Shown: piece after piece, positions 1 to 11,955 of the stretch
Numbering within the stretch: position 1 is the stretch's first letter
How the letters are laid out: each line of letters starts with the position of its first letter
NCBI GenBank assembly: GCA_950295325.1
Contig: OX485807.1
Span: 30,413,666 to 30,477,665, forward strand
DNA: 64,000 bases
Direction: 5' to 3'
Source: Polytrichum commune
Lineage: Eukaryota > Streptophyta > Polytrichopsida > Polytrichales > Polytrichaceae
Notes under the pieces: model-generated
What the model saw: the letters and a program-made list of their open reading frames with translations, nothing else
What the model was told of the DNA's origin: nothing
Databases searched by the model: none
Program-made: the position numbers and the translations under genes

Positions 1-1300
1 CTAAGGCTAAGATTGTGTAGAGGGTGCCACTAAACTAGTCATGAGGGTGTTAGACCAATCGTAGATTAAAATAGTTCCTAGACAAGTGTTAAGCTCAATA
101 GGATAGGTGATGTGTGTGTGGAAGTCACATGTGAGTGAATGTAACATTGACTATGGAATAAAGTGTTTTTCAACACTTGCACACTCTCAAGTCACCATAA
201 ATCACGTGCACAGTTAATGGAGAATGTGGAGGATTCTTGCAATAGCAAGAAGAAGGAAGTAAAGATTAAAAGAGTGAGGGGAGTGTCCGTAAGGGCATGC
301 GTGGCTAAAGCCGCGGGTTGGACTCTTGAGAAAGCCAATCCTACCACAAGCCAAGAGGCTAACATTAATAAAGCACAATGAGTGAAACAAAATGTGTTCC
401 TTTGAACATGAAAATTGCCTTGCACATGGTTCAAGATTGTAGTAGATACATGTGATGCTCAAAGCCATCACCCGGACTAGGACGCTTAAGGGTGGTGGAT
501 TTGGCCTCACACCTTGAGTTCTTAAAAGACCAACTGTGAGCCCAAAATGGTGCCCACATGTGTTATTCACAATTTGAAACCATTAGGAGTTACATTTTGA
601 TGTTTTATAATTATTCTCAAAAATATAAAAAGAGTGAGGCTTGGTGTGAAGTTATGTTTAGGCCTTAGGCTTATATGGTGTAGTTAATTAGAAGCTTAGC
701 GGCATGAAGGAAGTTCTTTGGTTAGGTGAGTGTAGCATGTGGTGGACCAAGGGGAGCTTCTTGAGTTTAAATATTTGAATTGGGATCCATCTTGTTGGTT
801 TAGGAGTTGAAGGCTTAGCGGATAGGATAAGGGCCTACAAAGTAGGAGAGGATCGAGGGGCTTACTTAGCGGATAGGATAAGAGCCTACGAAGTAGGAGA
901 GGATCGAGGGACTTATCTTGAGTTTTGAGGGGTGTTCATCCCTTCCCTTCCCCTATATATTCATTTTTCTCACCTTCTTCACTCACTTGTGTTCCTATTC
1001 ACTCTCTCTTCCTTCGCGCTCTTTCATCTTGCACGTGTGGGTGCACACGTGTGTGTGGGCACATAAGCATGTTGTATTGAGAGGGGAGTGTGGGTAGAGG
1101 GGAGAGGTTCATACAAGGCCCCATTTCCCTCTCCCTTTCCTTCTCCTTCTCTCTCTCTCTCCCTCTTGTAACACTATATTCGTTAATTGGAGACTTTGGA
1201 AAGTCTCAAAATAAATTGGACCCGTAGTTTTGGATGCGAACATTGTGAACGTAGGGAACATGGGGAACAATGGCAACATAATGTTTGAAAGATCCATATG
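1..1300. other. Non-coding left flank, promoter- or LTR-like
   Basis: No convincing reading frame is seen. Two 51-bp tandem copies lie at about 814-864 and 865-914, each containing CTTAGCGGATAGGATAAG. A TATA-like CTATATAT (953-960) is followed by a pyrimidine-rich leader (980-1165), the layout of a plant promoter or of an LTR. I could not find a second copy in the window to prove an LTR. Confidence 0.35.
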
Positions 1301-1826
1301 TGATGAATATATATGTTTCTAAATATAGTAATTATTTGGGGGATAATCAAAACTACGCCAACACAATATTCCAATGATACAAATTCGCAATTATTTTGTA
1401 TTTTTGATTTTGTATTGAACAAAATTAACGAATCTATAAATAGACATCTGATTTTATATCTAGAGACTCTTGGATCCGTATCCCAAACATAAATTCTTAG
1501 CCAATTGTGGGTGAATTGAACGGCACATCCCAAACGCAACAATATTAAAATAATTTGACAGTGTATATAAGAAATTGCAAATTAACATCTGCAATATAAT
1601 TATATAGTTTGGACTCCACATCCGTAAACACAAACATATAAAAAACATTTGATAGCGCATGTGAAGTTGGATTCCACATCCGTAAATCAATACAATCATG
1701 CAATATAATCGTAATCTATAAAATTGCTATAAAATGTGTCTAATATAGTATTCGACCCCAATGTCATATATTTCATGAAAAACCAAGACACATTTCAAAT
1801 AGTTGTGGTCCAACCCTACGTCAATA
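1301..1826. other. AT-rich non-coding stretch
   Basis: AT-rich sequence with loosely repeated phrases such as CCACATCCGTAAA (about 1615-1690). I see no gene here. It lies downstream of the minus-strand gene fragment at 1827 and may include that gene's 3' untranslated region. Confidence 0.4.
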
Positions 1827-2313
1827 TCATTCTCCCTCTTCATCTTCAGCTTCATTTCCATTCTCGACATCGTTTTCTGCAACAGCAATACGTGCCAAAT
1901 TGTCTTTGGCAAAATCTATATGTTTTTGGGGAATGGTCATTGTCTCTGATTTGGAACCTTTGCGTGGTTTCCAAGCACAAAGTATGGTATCTGTGTTTAT
2001 CCATATTGGTTCGTATGCTGAGTCCATTGTCCATTTGAAACCTTTTTTGGTGTCCCACCCTAAATATGTGCGGAGCACATTTTGATCTTTGGTGCTGGGA
2101 CGGCAATATTCCACCTCAATTTGATGAAAATTTGGGCTAATTGGAACAAAATTTGGTGATGACAATGCTTTTACCAACCAAATCGGTTTAGGGTGCTCGT
2201 CATCTCCAGGACGTACGAGGATCATATAACCTTCGTAGCAATCAACAGCCACACGAAATGATGGAACCGGACGATTACGAGCTAGGCCAACATAATGGTC
2301 GTCCGCTGCGAAC
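1827..2313 (-). pseudogene. C-terminal fragment of an unrecognised (probably transposon-type) protein
   Basis: An open frame of about 160 codons ends with a stop at 1827 and an acidic tail (ENGNEAEDEEGE). Upstream it runs into the family B LTR at 2314, so the 18 residues upstream of that point are LTR sequence, not gene. The segment VRPGDDEHPKPIWLVKAL resembles the BAH/Tudor-like 'G-D-D..P.W..K.L' stretch seen near the C-terminus of several plant transposon proteins. That likeness is from memory and weak. The N-terminal part should lie beyond the retroelement, outside the window. Function unknown. Confidence 0.4.
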
Positions 2314-2940
2314 TTGTGGGAGTCCAAATTCGACGGAAAGACGGAAATACGGAAATACGGATTCAATTTCCGTATTTTACCCTGTTTGTATGAGGATAAT
2401 AGGGTCTCTTAGGATAGATTTATTGTACTAAGAAATAAGGCATTCTTAATCCGCCTTGTGCGATAAAACGAATTAAAATGAATATCATGACCGGTCCGTC
2501 AAAAGGGATTGGCGGACCGTTTAATCATGGTCTGAACCACTGGTCCGGACCAAGTAACGGACGCGCCAAGATTACCCAACGGACCGGAAGTAGCGGTTAC
2601 AATGGGTTTATGACGGTTAAGGGCAAACCGTCGGAAAACGGTTGTAACCGTCTTCCGTTAACCCCAACGGTAACAGGGGAAGGAAGAGGGGGAAAGGTAT
2701 TTGAGGGTCTCTCCCTTCTCCTCCCCACTTTTTTTTCTGATTCACAAAAGACAAATTTGTTGCGAGAACGAGTGGTGAGACTGTAGTCCTTTCGAGCCGC
2801 CAGCAGTTGGATTGCTGGGGCCCCGCATTTTTTCAGTCATCGGCAGTTGGCTTGCCGGGACTCTGTAGCAGTTAGACAGAAGAGAGGGATCCGGAAAAGG
2901 GAGAGAGTTTTCAAGCCGGGAAGTTAGAAAGGAGAGGAAA
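2314..2940 (+). repeat. Family B 5' LTR plus leader (copy 1)
   Basis: Starts TGTGGGAGTCC, the same first bases as the copies at 33208 and 35618, but here next to unrelated flanking DNA. That places the LTR's left end at 2314. It continues through GACCGGTCCGTC-type inverted motifs to a leader that ends at the gag ATG (2941). The 3' limit of the LTR is not resolved because no right-hand terminus is present. This copy is clearly diverged from copies 2 and 3. Confidence 0.6.
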
Positions 2941-3644
2941 ATGCCGGAAGCACGGGAAGAGGATCAGCGGGAACCCATTCCGATTCCGCTCAAAGCCCTC
3001 ACCCCTGCAATTCCGAGGGAGGATAGGGAGCTGCAGGAGCTTGCGGAAGATCTCCGGGTGATGGGCTGCGCGGGATTGCTTTCCAAACCCTGGAACCTCA
3101 AGGCGGAAGATACCCTACGTGAGTTCAAATTCGAGAGAGGAAATCAGTGGCTAGGAACAAAGAAGAGGGATCCAAAAAATTGGACTCCGGATACTTGGAA
3201 CAGGGTCTACGGGTTTCCTAGGGGGATTGCAGAGGGGTGGGCAAGCCGCCGTGACGGCCTGTTCGCCGGAAAGTTCAGAGGGGACGCGGATCCAAAAGAC
3301 GGTTTCCATCCCGGGAACTGCCGGAACCTGAGGGAGAGGAGGGTACTCGAATTTCTCCTGCCCATCCTCAATCCGGACAAGCCGAAGCGGATTAGCCTCA
3401 CCATGGCTAACACCCTGTTCGGTGCCATGTCCGGAGTCCGGCCCGTGAACTGGGGTTTGATCATCGAGGAGATAGTCGGGCGGGCCCTCCCCCACATTGG
3501 CCGGAAACCCTCCTTTCTCTCCCCCTTCATTTTGCACCTCTACCAGCACTTCGACTGCATCTTGGCGGAAGAGGAGGACCTGCTAACGATAGCGGCGGAC
3601 GAGGTCACCTACAAGCTACTCCCGGAAGCCGGAGACCTCGAGAC
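2941..3644 (+). pseudogene. Family B gag-like protein, 5' part (split by giant transposon)
   Basis: Codes for about 235 residues starting MPEAREEDQREPIPIPLKAL, the same start as the copies at 33873 and 36283. Conserved stretches include LTMANTLFGAMSGV and PSFLSPFILHLYQHFDC. I do not recognise a named Pfam family; its position right after an LTR leader and its domain order argue for a gag-type structural protein. The frame is interrupted after codon ..GDLET by the 28.5-kb transposon and resumes at 32167. The apparent stop at 3661 lies inside the transposon end. Confidence 0.6.
3634..3644. repeat. Target-site duplication, left copy (giant transposon)
   Basis: GACCTCGAGAC, repeated exactly at 32156-32166. 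Deleting everything from 3645 to 32166 gives ..GAGACCTCGAGAC|GGAGACTT.., which matches the uninterrupted gag paralogue at about 34562-34586 without gaps. If the leading G is assigned to the element, the TSD is 10 bp. Lengths of 9-11 bp are typical of Mutator-like elements. Confidence 0.9.
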
Positions 3645-3700
3645 CAACGACGCTACCGTGTGAGCGGTGGGACGCGAGCGGTGAGCGGTGAGCAGAAAAA
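3645..3700. repeat. Left terminal inverted repeat and subterminal GAGCGGTGAGC repeats
   Basis: The left end reads GCTACCGTGTGAGCGGTG from 3652. The right end, read on the opposite strand, has GCTACGATGTGAGCAGTG: 15 of 18 bases match. Just inside both ends lie short direct repeats of the type GAGCGGTGAGC(A/G)G, plausible transposase-binding sites. The terminal repeat is short and imperfect. Confidence 0.65.
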
Positions 3701-4250
3701 AGTCAACGCTTTCCAATTATAGCAATAAAATTTCCAAATTTAGAAAATATAAATAGAAAAAATCGTGGGACCTCTTTTTTAAGTAAAAATGATGGACCTA
3801 TTTCCGTGCAAATTTTGAGGGCTTTCAGGACAGAGACTTGGTTTTAGGGTACCTTTCAGAGAGACTAGTTGACATGATTTACTTAAACCATGGAACTTTT
3901 GACTGTCCATATTATGGTGAGAGCCGGTTAATCATAGGCTATGGTCACGACGTAAGAGAAAATTCTAAGTCAAAAAATTCAAGCATTCAAGCATTCAAGC
4001 AAAGTAGCTAAACTCGTACCATTCAATAACATCTAAAGCTACTGTTGGAAGGAGAGACCCATAAATATTTAGAAACCTTTATAGATATTTAAAAACGAAT
4101 ACAATTCACATCATGTAGATGATGATAGGTCTGATATATCAGCGATATTTTCGGAAAATGTGCACTCATACTATAGTATACTCAACGCAATAATACTTAG
4201 CGACAACTTATAAATAAGGGGGGGCAGCCTAGCTCCTATAGGTATCCACG
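3701..4250. other. Non-coding left subterminal region of the giant transposon
   Basis: AT-rich and gene-free. It lies downstream of the transposase stop codon (4251) and presumably contains that gene's 3' untranslated region. No CGGATCCG palindrome is found here, unlike the right end. Confidence 0.5.
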
Positions 4251-7200
4251 CTAAGGTCCCACATGCTTCATGATGCCACTTTCGAGGAGGTGCTTCACTT
4301 CATTGAAACTAAGGCTCGGAGCATGGATGAAAGTGTCTTGGTATTGATCCAAGTTGCAGGTCACACGGAAGATGAAGTACAAGTGCTTGCAGTTCGCCCA
4401 AGGGTGCCGCTTCCCAAGTGCTCTTGCTGACATCTCCACGAAATCCGGGCACGTGCACGACGGGAAGGTGCTGATAGTGATACGGTACTCTTCAACCTTA
4501 GCCTTCTTTCGGGACTGGAACAGAATGATGCAGTCGATCCCTGGGTGAGGTATCATTGTGACGGAGGTGATTTGACGGTCGACGTTGAGGGCTGACTCCC
4601 ACTTGTTGCGTTGTTGGACGCATGGTCCGTTGTTACTGCGCCGGATCTTTTTTCCAAACCTCAGCGTAGGGTATTGATCGGCTTGGGCCGGGGTAGGGAG
4701 TTCGGCCATGGATGAAGCAACATTGGAGGAGTCGCCGAAGAGTCTTCTGGGTGACACATCTTGACGCTGGTGAAGTTGGAATCCCCCTTCTTCAAGGGCC
4801 ACAACCTCCTGGAGAGTGAGGTTTGTCCCAGTGAGGACAGGCCAGACGTCCGGGACATCCGGACGGTGCTGCACCCACTTCCTCCTAGTGCCTTTGACAC
4901 ATCTCTCAATGTCGTCGTTGCAGAAGAAGAATTGTGTCAAGAATTCCTTGTTCTTCTTGTAGTCGCGCATGTAGCTGGTGTACGTAGGAGCTGGAGTACT
5001 TTTACCATGCCAAACGATCTTCTGGGTGCACTTGGTCTTTGTGCGAGCTTGCATGGCGAAGCAGGCCTTGGCGGAAGTCTTGGGCAGTCTAGAAATGTGC
5101 CACTTGGAGACATCGCAGTGGGTCTCCTGAATGTTATTGACGTGGGTGACCCGTTGTGGAATCAATTTCTCGGGGGATTGTGTGAGGGGCAGGTCTGATG
5201 GTGTGGCGGAATCAGTGCGTGCCTTGGTTGACCTAGTGCTCACTTGTGGATGAGAGAAGCTGACCTTGTCGTGTCTATGTGAATTTTGCTCAGAACCAGG
5301 GGGCATATCAAGTTTGCGCTTGGTGGTGCCAAAGACCTCCTCTCCTTCGAGTTGGGGTTTGCGGGTGCACCAATGCTCTGCTCCAGGCATGTGCTCGAGG
5401 GCTGCAACAATTCTCTTGGCGTCACCGGATCGTTGTGCAGCACGAAGGCAGAGTTCTTCTTTTCCTGGGCCAGTGCCAGACCGTTCACCCTTCAAGTAGG
5501 CGTAGTAGTTCGTACATTGCATGAACGCCCTCACAAAATCATCCATGGTCGCAACATATAGATGAGAGCCACAGTTTCCAGACTGCTGAAGCCATTTGTT
5601 ATGGACTGTCTCAGAGAGGTTGCAAGATGGCATCTCTGCCAACTCAGAATCTGTGAAATTCTGAGAGAAGTCAATAAAATGTAGTGAGTACGTTTTGCAC
5701 AAAAACACGCTAAAAGCCAAAACTGACACCACAAAACCAAAAAAAACCAAAAAAATCCAAAAAAAAAGTTGACACCAAAAAATGAAATAGAAAGTGGGTG
5801 GGTACTCACTAGTTGCATGAAACCACCCCATTGACGGTAACGAAAATGCCAGAATGCAAGCCATGTATCAAGGTCCTTGATTCCTTCCTCGGATGCAGCT
5901 CCAGAGGAAAGCCACCATGCCCGGATGGCAAGATAACGGGACTCGGACTGCTCGGGAGTCTTGGCATCCTTGTACTGCTTGCATAACAACTTGTGTTGCT
6001 GTTGGAGGTCGGGCTTGATGTGGGTGGCGGTGTGGTGCTCCATAGACACTGTCCAATGCAATAGACATGTCCTCTCGCGAGACTTCATAGGAACCTTGGG
6101 ATCACCGCTGCCATAGATAATCCTAACTGCATTCCAATTGGCCTGTGCACTGTCCGCCATGAACCCTTTGAAGTTAACTTTAGCAATGCCATGTCTGAGC
6201 ATAACTTCATTGAGCCCATGCCAAAGAAGGCTCTGCGCCGTGACATCCTCAGACTGCATATCACATACTGCAATAGTCATAACCCGGCAGTAGGCCGAGT
6301 CATAGACATGGCAAGCCATGGTTGTCCACCCCTTGACACGTTTGACATGGTCAAACATGACCCAAGCATCCTGCAAATCACCGTGTGGTTGCATTCTCCT
6401 GACAAGGTCAACTCCAGAGCCAGGGCCCACCTCGGACATCTTGAACACATAGACTTTCTCCAACAGCTTTCCTTGGCCTGGGAATTTGTTTTCTTGCACA
6501 TACGGCCAACTGCTATGACCTCTGAGTCCGGTGATGCTGTCAATGATCCCCCCTCGCCCAATGCGCTTGAAGGAAGTGACAGTGTTTCGAATACTCGGGG
6601 TGCTGAGGTGTTGGTACCTGTCCATGACAAACTTCATGGACTCCAGGTCCATAACTTTATTGGGATCAGATCCCGTGCGTAGAAGATACTTGGCCAGGAA
6701 CTCTTTACTTGCAGCCAATGCAATGGCAGAGTTGGTGGCGGTGGGAGTCCGCTCAACCTCTCTACCAATGAGATCATGAATTTCGACCTTAGACTCTCTA
6801 CAGACACCTTGCGAAACGGGGTGATGGTGATGACCCATATGGATGCATGCATGGGTCATGTCACCTCTGCCAAGAACATAGTACATCTTAGCCTGGCAAG
6901 TATCAAGACAATAGGGTGGTGTTTTACAAACCTTACAAACGAGAGATGACCCAGCTGGGGGATCGGCATCTGCGGTGAAAGGTGAGGCGGTACAGCCTTC
7001 CCATTCGGTCTCGTTGACGTCAGTGGCTCGATTGGGGCGGTTGAGATAATCACATCCCTCGTTATGACAGCAGAGATGGCCAACACAACATGAAAACCGG
7101 AAGGTCAAGCCGAGATCATTGGTAATGTTAGACGTCTTTGTCCTACACCAAGCATGACCGTCGAAACGCTTGTCCATTCCGAACATGAGTCTAGCATGGG

Positions 7201-7918
7201 AATGGGGAGCATCAGCTCCCAGAGGAGGGAACTCAAAGATGACGTCGCCGTCAAAAACAGATGGGAGGAAGTCAACCTTCTCATGCCTAACAGATTCATA
7301 ATCAATACCCTTGAGGATGTTCTTGGACCCTGGTCGGGTTGCAAGCAACTTCAATTGCTGGACAACACTGGGACGATCTATGGAGACACCTGGGTGAACT
7401 GGGGGTCTGGAAGTAGGTGGTTGACTCACAGTAGGCGAGTGTGGAATCCTGAGAGGATTGATGAAGGGTTGATCCTGCGATGGAGGTGGGGTAAGTGAGG
7501 CAAAGTCAGAGGCAGGTGGCACATCATCATCAGAGTCATCACTCAGCAAGGTAACCTCTTGGATGCCGGGCTCCTTTTTGACCGTTGCCAGAAGAGGAGC
7601 CTGCGTGGTGGAGGTGAGGGACACGCCCGGTGTTAGCAACACAGTAGTGGTGGCCATCTCCGACTCGGTGACGCCTATGGCCTTGTACTTTGCAGGGAGC
7701 AAGAACCAAACCCTACCATCGTCAATGCGAAAGGACATCTGAAGGACAGTGTGACTCAAGTCACCGTTGTCATCAAAGACCTCTTCCTCGACATGAATTG
7801 AGTCTGGGTGGAATCTAAACCTTAGACTAAGGAACGACTCCGTGACTTTGGCTAGACCATCATCTCCAAGAGGGGTCATAAGGGGGATGGAATGGTGCAG
7901 TGCTCGGATGGTGGCCAT
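4251..7918 (-). CDS. MULE-like transposase with GCM-type and SWIM zinc fingers (two exons)
   Basis: Exon 1 is 7918-5810 (703 codons) and exon 2 is 5660-4251 (470 codons including the stop). A 149-bp GT-AG intron splits them at phase 0, giving about 1,172 residues with no internal stop. Residues 252-367 carry a Cys/His-rich block (C at 276-277 and 283-284; CKVCKTPPYC near 328; GHHHHP near 362) arranged like the GCM/WRKY-GCM1 zinc domain known from some Mutator-like transposases. Residues 520-610 look like an RNase-H-fold transposase core (MFDHVK, GFMADSAQANWNAV), followed by CLLHW. A SWIM finger lies near 1095-1132 (CTCPDF ... NCKH). It should cut and join the element ends in the nucleus. It is the only intact long gene in the window. 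Fold assignments are by eye; the exact DDE residues are uncertain. Confidence 0.75.
5661..5809 (-). other. Intron of the transposase gene
   Basis: Read on the minus strand, exon 1 ends ..CAACTA and is followed by the donor GTGAGTACC. The acceptor is CTTCTCTCAG before AATTTCACAG. Splicing joins ..GGFMQL to NFTDSELAEM in frame. The intron is 149 bp, AT-rich with A/C tracts, typical of plant introns. A second possible acceptor 10 bp further on (TTTCACAG) would shift the frame and is less likely. Confidence 0.75.
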
Positions 7919-8002
7919 TGTAGAAGGAATGTAAATGCGAGTACACAGAAGGGAGTGGCCAAATGGGCAATGGACTTAAGGATTAGCACAAAGTGGGGCG
8001 GT

Positions 8003-8010
8003 GTATATAG
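8003..8010 (-). promoter_or_regulatory. Probable TATA box of the transposase gene
   Basis: The minus strand reads ACTATATACACC here, 85-92 bp upstream of the transposase ATG at 7918. This is a suitable distance for a plant core promoter with a leader of about 55 nt. No competing in-frame ATG lies between. Confidence 0.45.
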
Positions 8011-8711
8011 TGTTGTGATTAGAAGGCCATGGCAAGATGGGATCTGTGAATGACGGCGGGGACTTGGATTAGTAGGGGAATAATAAGCCGATTCATTATA
8101 GCAATGTGAATAAGAATTGAAAATGCACTGCAACATTTACTTAAGTTAGTCATGATCATATGCCAATCCAAACCAGATATATCAAAACCAAACAATGAGG
8201 TTGGATGCCGACTAGCGAACTTATTAATACACCAGACCACGTGAACCATTTAGTGGATTTAAGGGACACCCTGAAGGAAAGTGTTTCTTTATTAGTGGGC
8301 AAGGGTAGAGCATTCACCTTTAAGCCAGAATAGGTTAGTTTAGTTGGAAGAGGATCGTCAATTTATGGCTATACAGATTAGTTATTTCATTTAGTTTAGT
8401 TTGAAATATGTATTGTCATGTGTACTATCATTCATTATTTTCATAAAGCATGATGCTCCTTAAATTTAGATCTTTCCTGGATGATTTCAATACATGTTAT
8501 TAAACATCGGTGTTCATTCTATAAGTGTTCCTTTTTATGATTCCGTATATGTTTATAGCAACTAGACTGTAATCACCATACATCGAGATTATGTGAAGGA
8601 GGTTATGGGATGGAATATAAGTGTAGATGTAACCCAGGCGAGACACATACATTGATAGGGAGATGTTCACAAAGGAGGGTAGTGTAGAATTTGTGAAGTC
8701 GGGTCAGTTAC
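8011..8711. other. Intergenic region between divergent cargo and transposase genes
   Basis: Non-coding by inspection. It separates the leftward transposase from the rightward putative first exon at 8712, so it may hold promoters for both. I see no repeats or recognisable elements beyond the TATA box near 8003. Confidence 0.4.
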
Positions 8712-9017
8712 ATGACAGAGTCTTCGCCGCTAGAGTTAGTGAAACCAAAGGCGAAGAGGAGGAGGAAAGCACTTTTCTCAAACAGGAAGCAAATAAGGGC
8801 ATCTAGGATGAGACAGCCAAAACAACCATATGATAACTTAAACAGCACAGTGAAGGCATTGGAATTCTCCCCAGACCGCACACGGTCAAGGTCTCGTACA
8901 CGGAGAAGCCAGACTCAGAGTGGTGAAAACATTGCTAGGAAGGGAGTTGGAGTGGGTACGACCAGAGAAGTGGAGTTCCCAAAATCACATGATCTATCGA
9001 GAATTTGCGAGACCCAG
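8712..9017 (+). CDS. Putative first coding exon, basic nuclear protein N-terminus
   Basis: Open frame of about 102 codons starting MTESSPLELVKPKAKRRRKA, with a clear basic nuclear-localisation-type cluster and a later Arg/Ser-rich run (DRTRSRSRTRRSQ). It ends near CCCAGGTATGAA, a good donor site (GTATGA at 9018). No matching next exon is evident before the repeat-filled region. It could be the 5' exon of the ParB/methyltransferase-like gene whose recognisable exons start at 17368, or a separate small gene. No domain is recognised. Confidence 0.3.
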
Positions 9018-9340
9018 GTATGAACCTCAAGTCGATGAAAACATATATGCACTAGAAATTAGGGGTAGTCATCGTGAGCTAGCGAAGGCAGCAAGTGCGG
9101 ACCTGTCGAAGCACTGACCATCCAAAGGGTGGTCACAATGACACCGTCGGAAGGGGAAGGGAACAAGACTGCCGCAGCATTAACCTACCATCGTTCTTCG
9201 CATTACAACAAATCTTAGAACTAGGGTTTTCCTCCGCATACGAGGATTTCACTCAGCGGTCAGGGTTGCAGCCACGAGTTGGAGAGGGGGAGAGACTCGA
9301 GGGAAGGGCAGTGGTAGCCCAGTGGAGAGGTCTGAGGTGA
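9018..9340 (+). other. Possible further coding or leader sequence, unresolved
   Basis: Two overlapping open frames run here: one continues to 9117 with REFARPRYEPQVDENIYALE, the other runs 9095-9340. Neither resembles a known family. They could be exons whose splice sites I cannot resolve. From about 9340 the sequence turns into intron-type repeats. Confidence 0.2.
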
Positions 9341-11955
9341 GGTCTAAAAGATTCATTTTGTGGTAATCTGATATGGGGGTCGTCCTGTGAGAGTTTTCAA
9401 GTGAGGTATAAGAGGTAATTTTTTAGCCTATTTTGGGGTCTCCTTTACAGAGGTCCGAAGTGAGTGCCCTGGGGCTCTGTCGGATCCGATAGACCGTGGA
9501 GAGCCCACTAAAGAACCTCGCAAATGTTTATTATGTGGTATAAATTTAATTTGAGGGTGCCTTTGAGAGCGGTCTGAAGTGAGGTCTGAGAGGTTTTTTT
9601 TTTTGTTTTTAAGTAGAGTGGTATAATGTGGTTGAATAAGATTTGAATGTGATATGTGGTTAGGGTGCTAGTTTGAGAGCTCCAAAGGGGGGCTTAGAGG
9701 TTGGCTATAGTTGAAATCCATTTGACTTTGCTTTCGGACAGGGCTGAAGTGAGGGCTAGTATGGTTGGATTTTATGAATTTTCTGTTTAGGGTGCAAGTG
9801 GTAGAGCTCCAAAGGGAGGGCCCTTGGCCTCTGTCGGATCCGACAGCCCAAGGGTAGCCACCTTGGGGACCTCTCAAGTTTTTTTTTTTGCTTCAATTTG
9901 GGCTGAGGTGAGGGCTGACGTGAGGGCTGGGATGGGTTTCTTTTTTAAAATTTCTAGCTAATGTGCTTGTGGGAGAGGGCTTAGGGGGCCTTAGAGGTTG
10001 TCTTTTTGTTGAAATAGATTTGATTTTGATTATGGGCTCGGGCTGATGTGAGGGCTTGTATGGTTGTATTTTGTGAGATTTCTAGTTAGGGTTCAAATGA
10101 AAGAGCTGTGAAGGGGGGCTTGAGAGGTTAGTTCTGGTTGAAGAAGATTTGATTTTGATTATGGGTGAGGGCTGATGTGAGGGCTTGTATGGTTGTATTA
10201 TGTGAAATTTATGGTTAGGGTGCAAATGAGAGAGCTTTGAAGGGGGGTTGAGAGGTTAGTTCTGGTTGAAGAAGATTTGATTTTGCTTATGGGTGAGGGC
10301 TGATGTGAGGGCTTGCATGGTTGTATTATGTGAAATTTCTGGTTAGGGTGCAAATGAGAAAGCTGTGAAGGGGGGTTGAGAGGTTAGTTCTGGTTGAAGA
10401 AGATTTGATTTTGCTTATGGGTGAGGGCTGATGTGAGGGCTTGTATGGTTTTTTTTCTAGAATTTTTGGTTAGTTGCTAATGAGAGAGCTTTGAAGGGGG
10501 GCTTAGAGGCTTCGAATTTGTTGAAATTGATTTGATTTTGGTTATGGATGAGGGCTGAGGTGAGGGCTTGTATGGTTTTAATTTTTGAATTTCAGGTTAA
10601 GGTGCTAGTGGGAGAGCTCCAAAGGGAGGGCCCTGGGCCTCTGTCGGATCCGACAGCCCTAGGGTAACCACCTTGGGGACCTCTCAAGATATTTTTTTTT
10701 GCTTCAATTGGGCTGAGGTGAGGGCTGAGGTGAGGGCTGGGATGTTTTTTTTCCAAATTTTCTAGCTAAGGTGCTTGTGGGGAAGGGCTTAGGGGGGGTT
10801 AGATGTATTCATTTTATTGAAATCGATTTGATTTTGCATATGGGCTCGGGCTTATGTGAGGGCTTGTATGGTTGTATAATGTTTGAATTTCTGGTTAGGG
10901 GGCTAATGAGAGAGGTTTGAAGGGGGGCTTAGAAGCTTGTTTTTAGTTGAAATTGATTTGATTTGGTTATGGATGAGGGTTGAGGTGAGGGCTTGTATGG
11001 TTTTAATTTTTGAATTTCTGGTTAAGGTGCTAGTGGGAGAGCTCCAAAGGGAGGGCCCTGGGCCTCTGTCGGATCCGACAGCCCCAGGGTAGCCACCTTG
11101 GGGACCTCTCAAGATATTGTTTTTGCTTCAATTTGGGCTGAGGTGAGGGCTGAGGTGAGGGCTGGGATGTTTTCTTTTTCAAATTTTCTAGCTAAGGTGC
11201 TTGTGGGGAAGGGGTTAGGGGGGGTAAGATGTATTCATTTTATTGAAATCAATTTGATTTTGCATATGTGCTCGGGCTGATGTGAGGGCTTGTATGGTTG
11301 TATAATGTTTGAATTTCTGGTTTGGGGGCTAATGAGAGAGGTTTGAAGGGGGGCTTAGAGGCTTGTTTTTAGTTGAAATTGATTTGATTTTGGATATGGA
11401 TGAGGGCTGAGGTGAGGGCTTGTATGGTTTTAATTTTTGAATATCTAGTTAGGGGGCTAATGTCAGAGGTTTGAAGGGGGGCTTAGAGGCTTGTTTTTTG
11501 TTGAAATTGATTTGATTTTGGATATGGATGAGGGCTGAGGTGAGGGCTTGTATGGTTTTAATTTTTGAATTTCTGGTTAGGGGGCTAATGAGAGAGGTTT
11601 GCAGGGGGGCTTAGAGGCTTGTTTTTAGTTGAAATTGATTTGATTTTGGTTAAGGATGGGGGCTGAGGTGAAGGCTTGTATGGTTTTAATTTTTGAATTT
11701 CTGGTTAAGGTGCTAGTGGGAGAGCTCCAAAGGGAGGGCCCTAGGCCTCTGTCGGATCCGACAGCCCATTGGTGGGCACCTTGGGGACCTCTCAAGATAT
11801 TTTTTTTTGCTTCAATTTGGTATGGATGAGGGCTGAGGTGAGGGCTTGTATGGTTTTAAATTCTGAATTTTCAAGCTAAGGTGCTTGTGGGAGAGCTCCA
11901 AAAGGAGGGCCCTAGGCCTCTGTCGGATCCGACAGCCCATTGGAAGCCATATTGG
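9341..11955 (+). repeat. Intronic minisatellite array with CGGATCCG palindromes (left block)
   Basis: Imperfect repeats dominated by phrases such as GAGGGCTGAGGTGAGGGCTT, TGAAATTGATTTGATTTT and TTTGAAGGGGGGCTTAGAGG. In the cleanest part (about 11340-11640) the period is about 128-130 bp. The palindrome CTGTCGGATCCGACAG, or a one-base variant, occurs at 9477, 9831, 10641, 11066, 11749 and 11920, each inside a GAGGGCCC..CTCTGTCGG..GGGGACCTCTCAA frame. No coding potential. The orientation matches the cargo gene, so it most likely lies in an intron. Confidence 0.7.

Noticed and set aside
3151-3549. Long minus-strand frames opposite family B gag (also near 34139 and 36549)
   Set aside because: Shadows of the GC-rich gag coding frame; no motif of their own.
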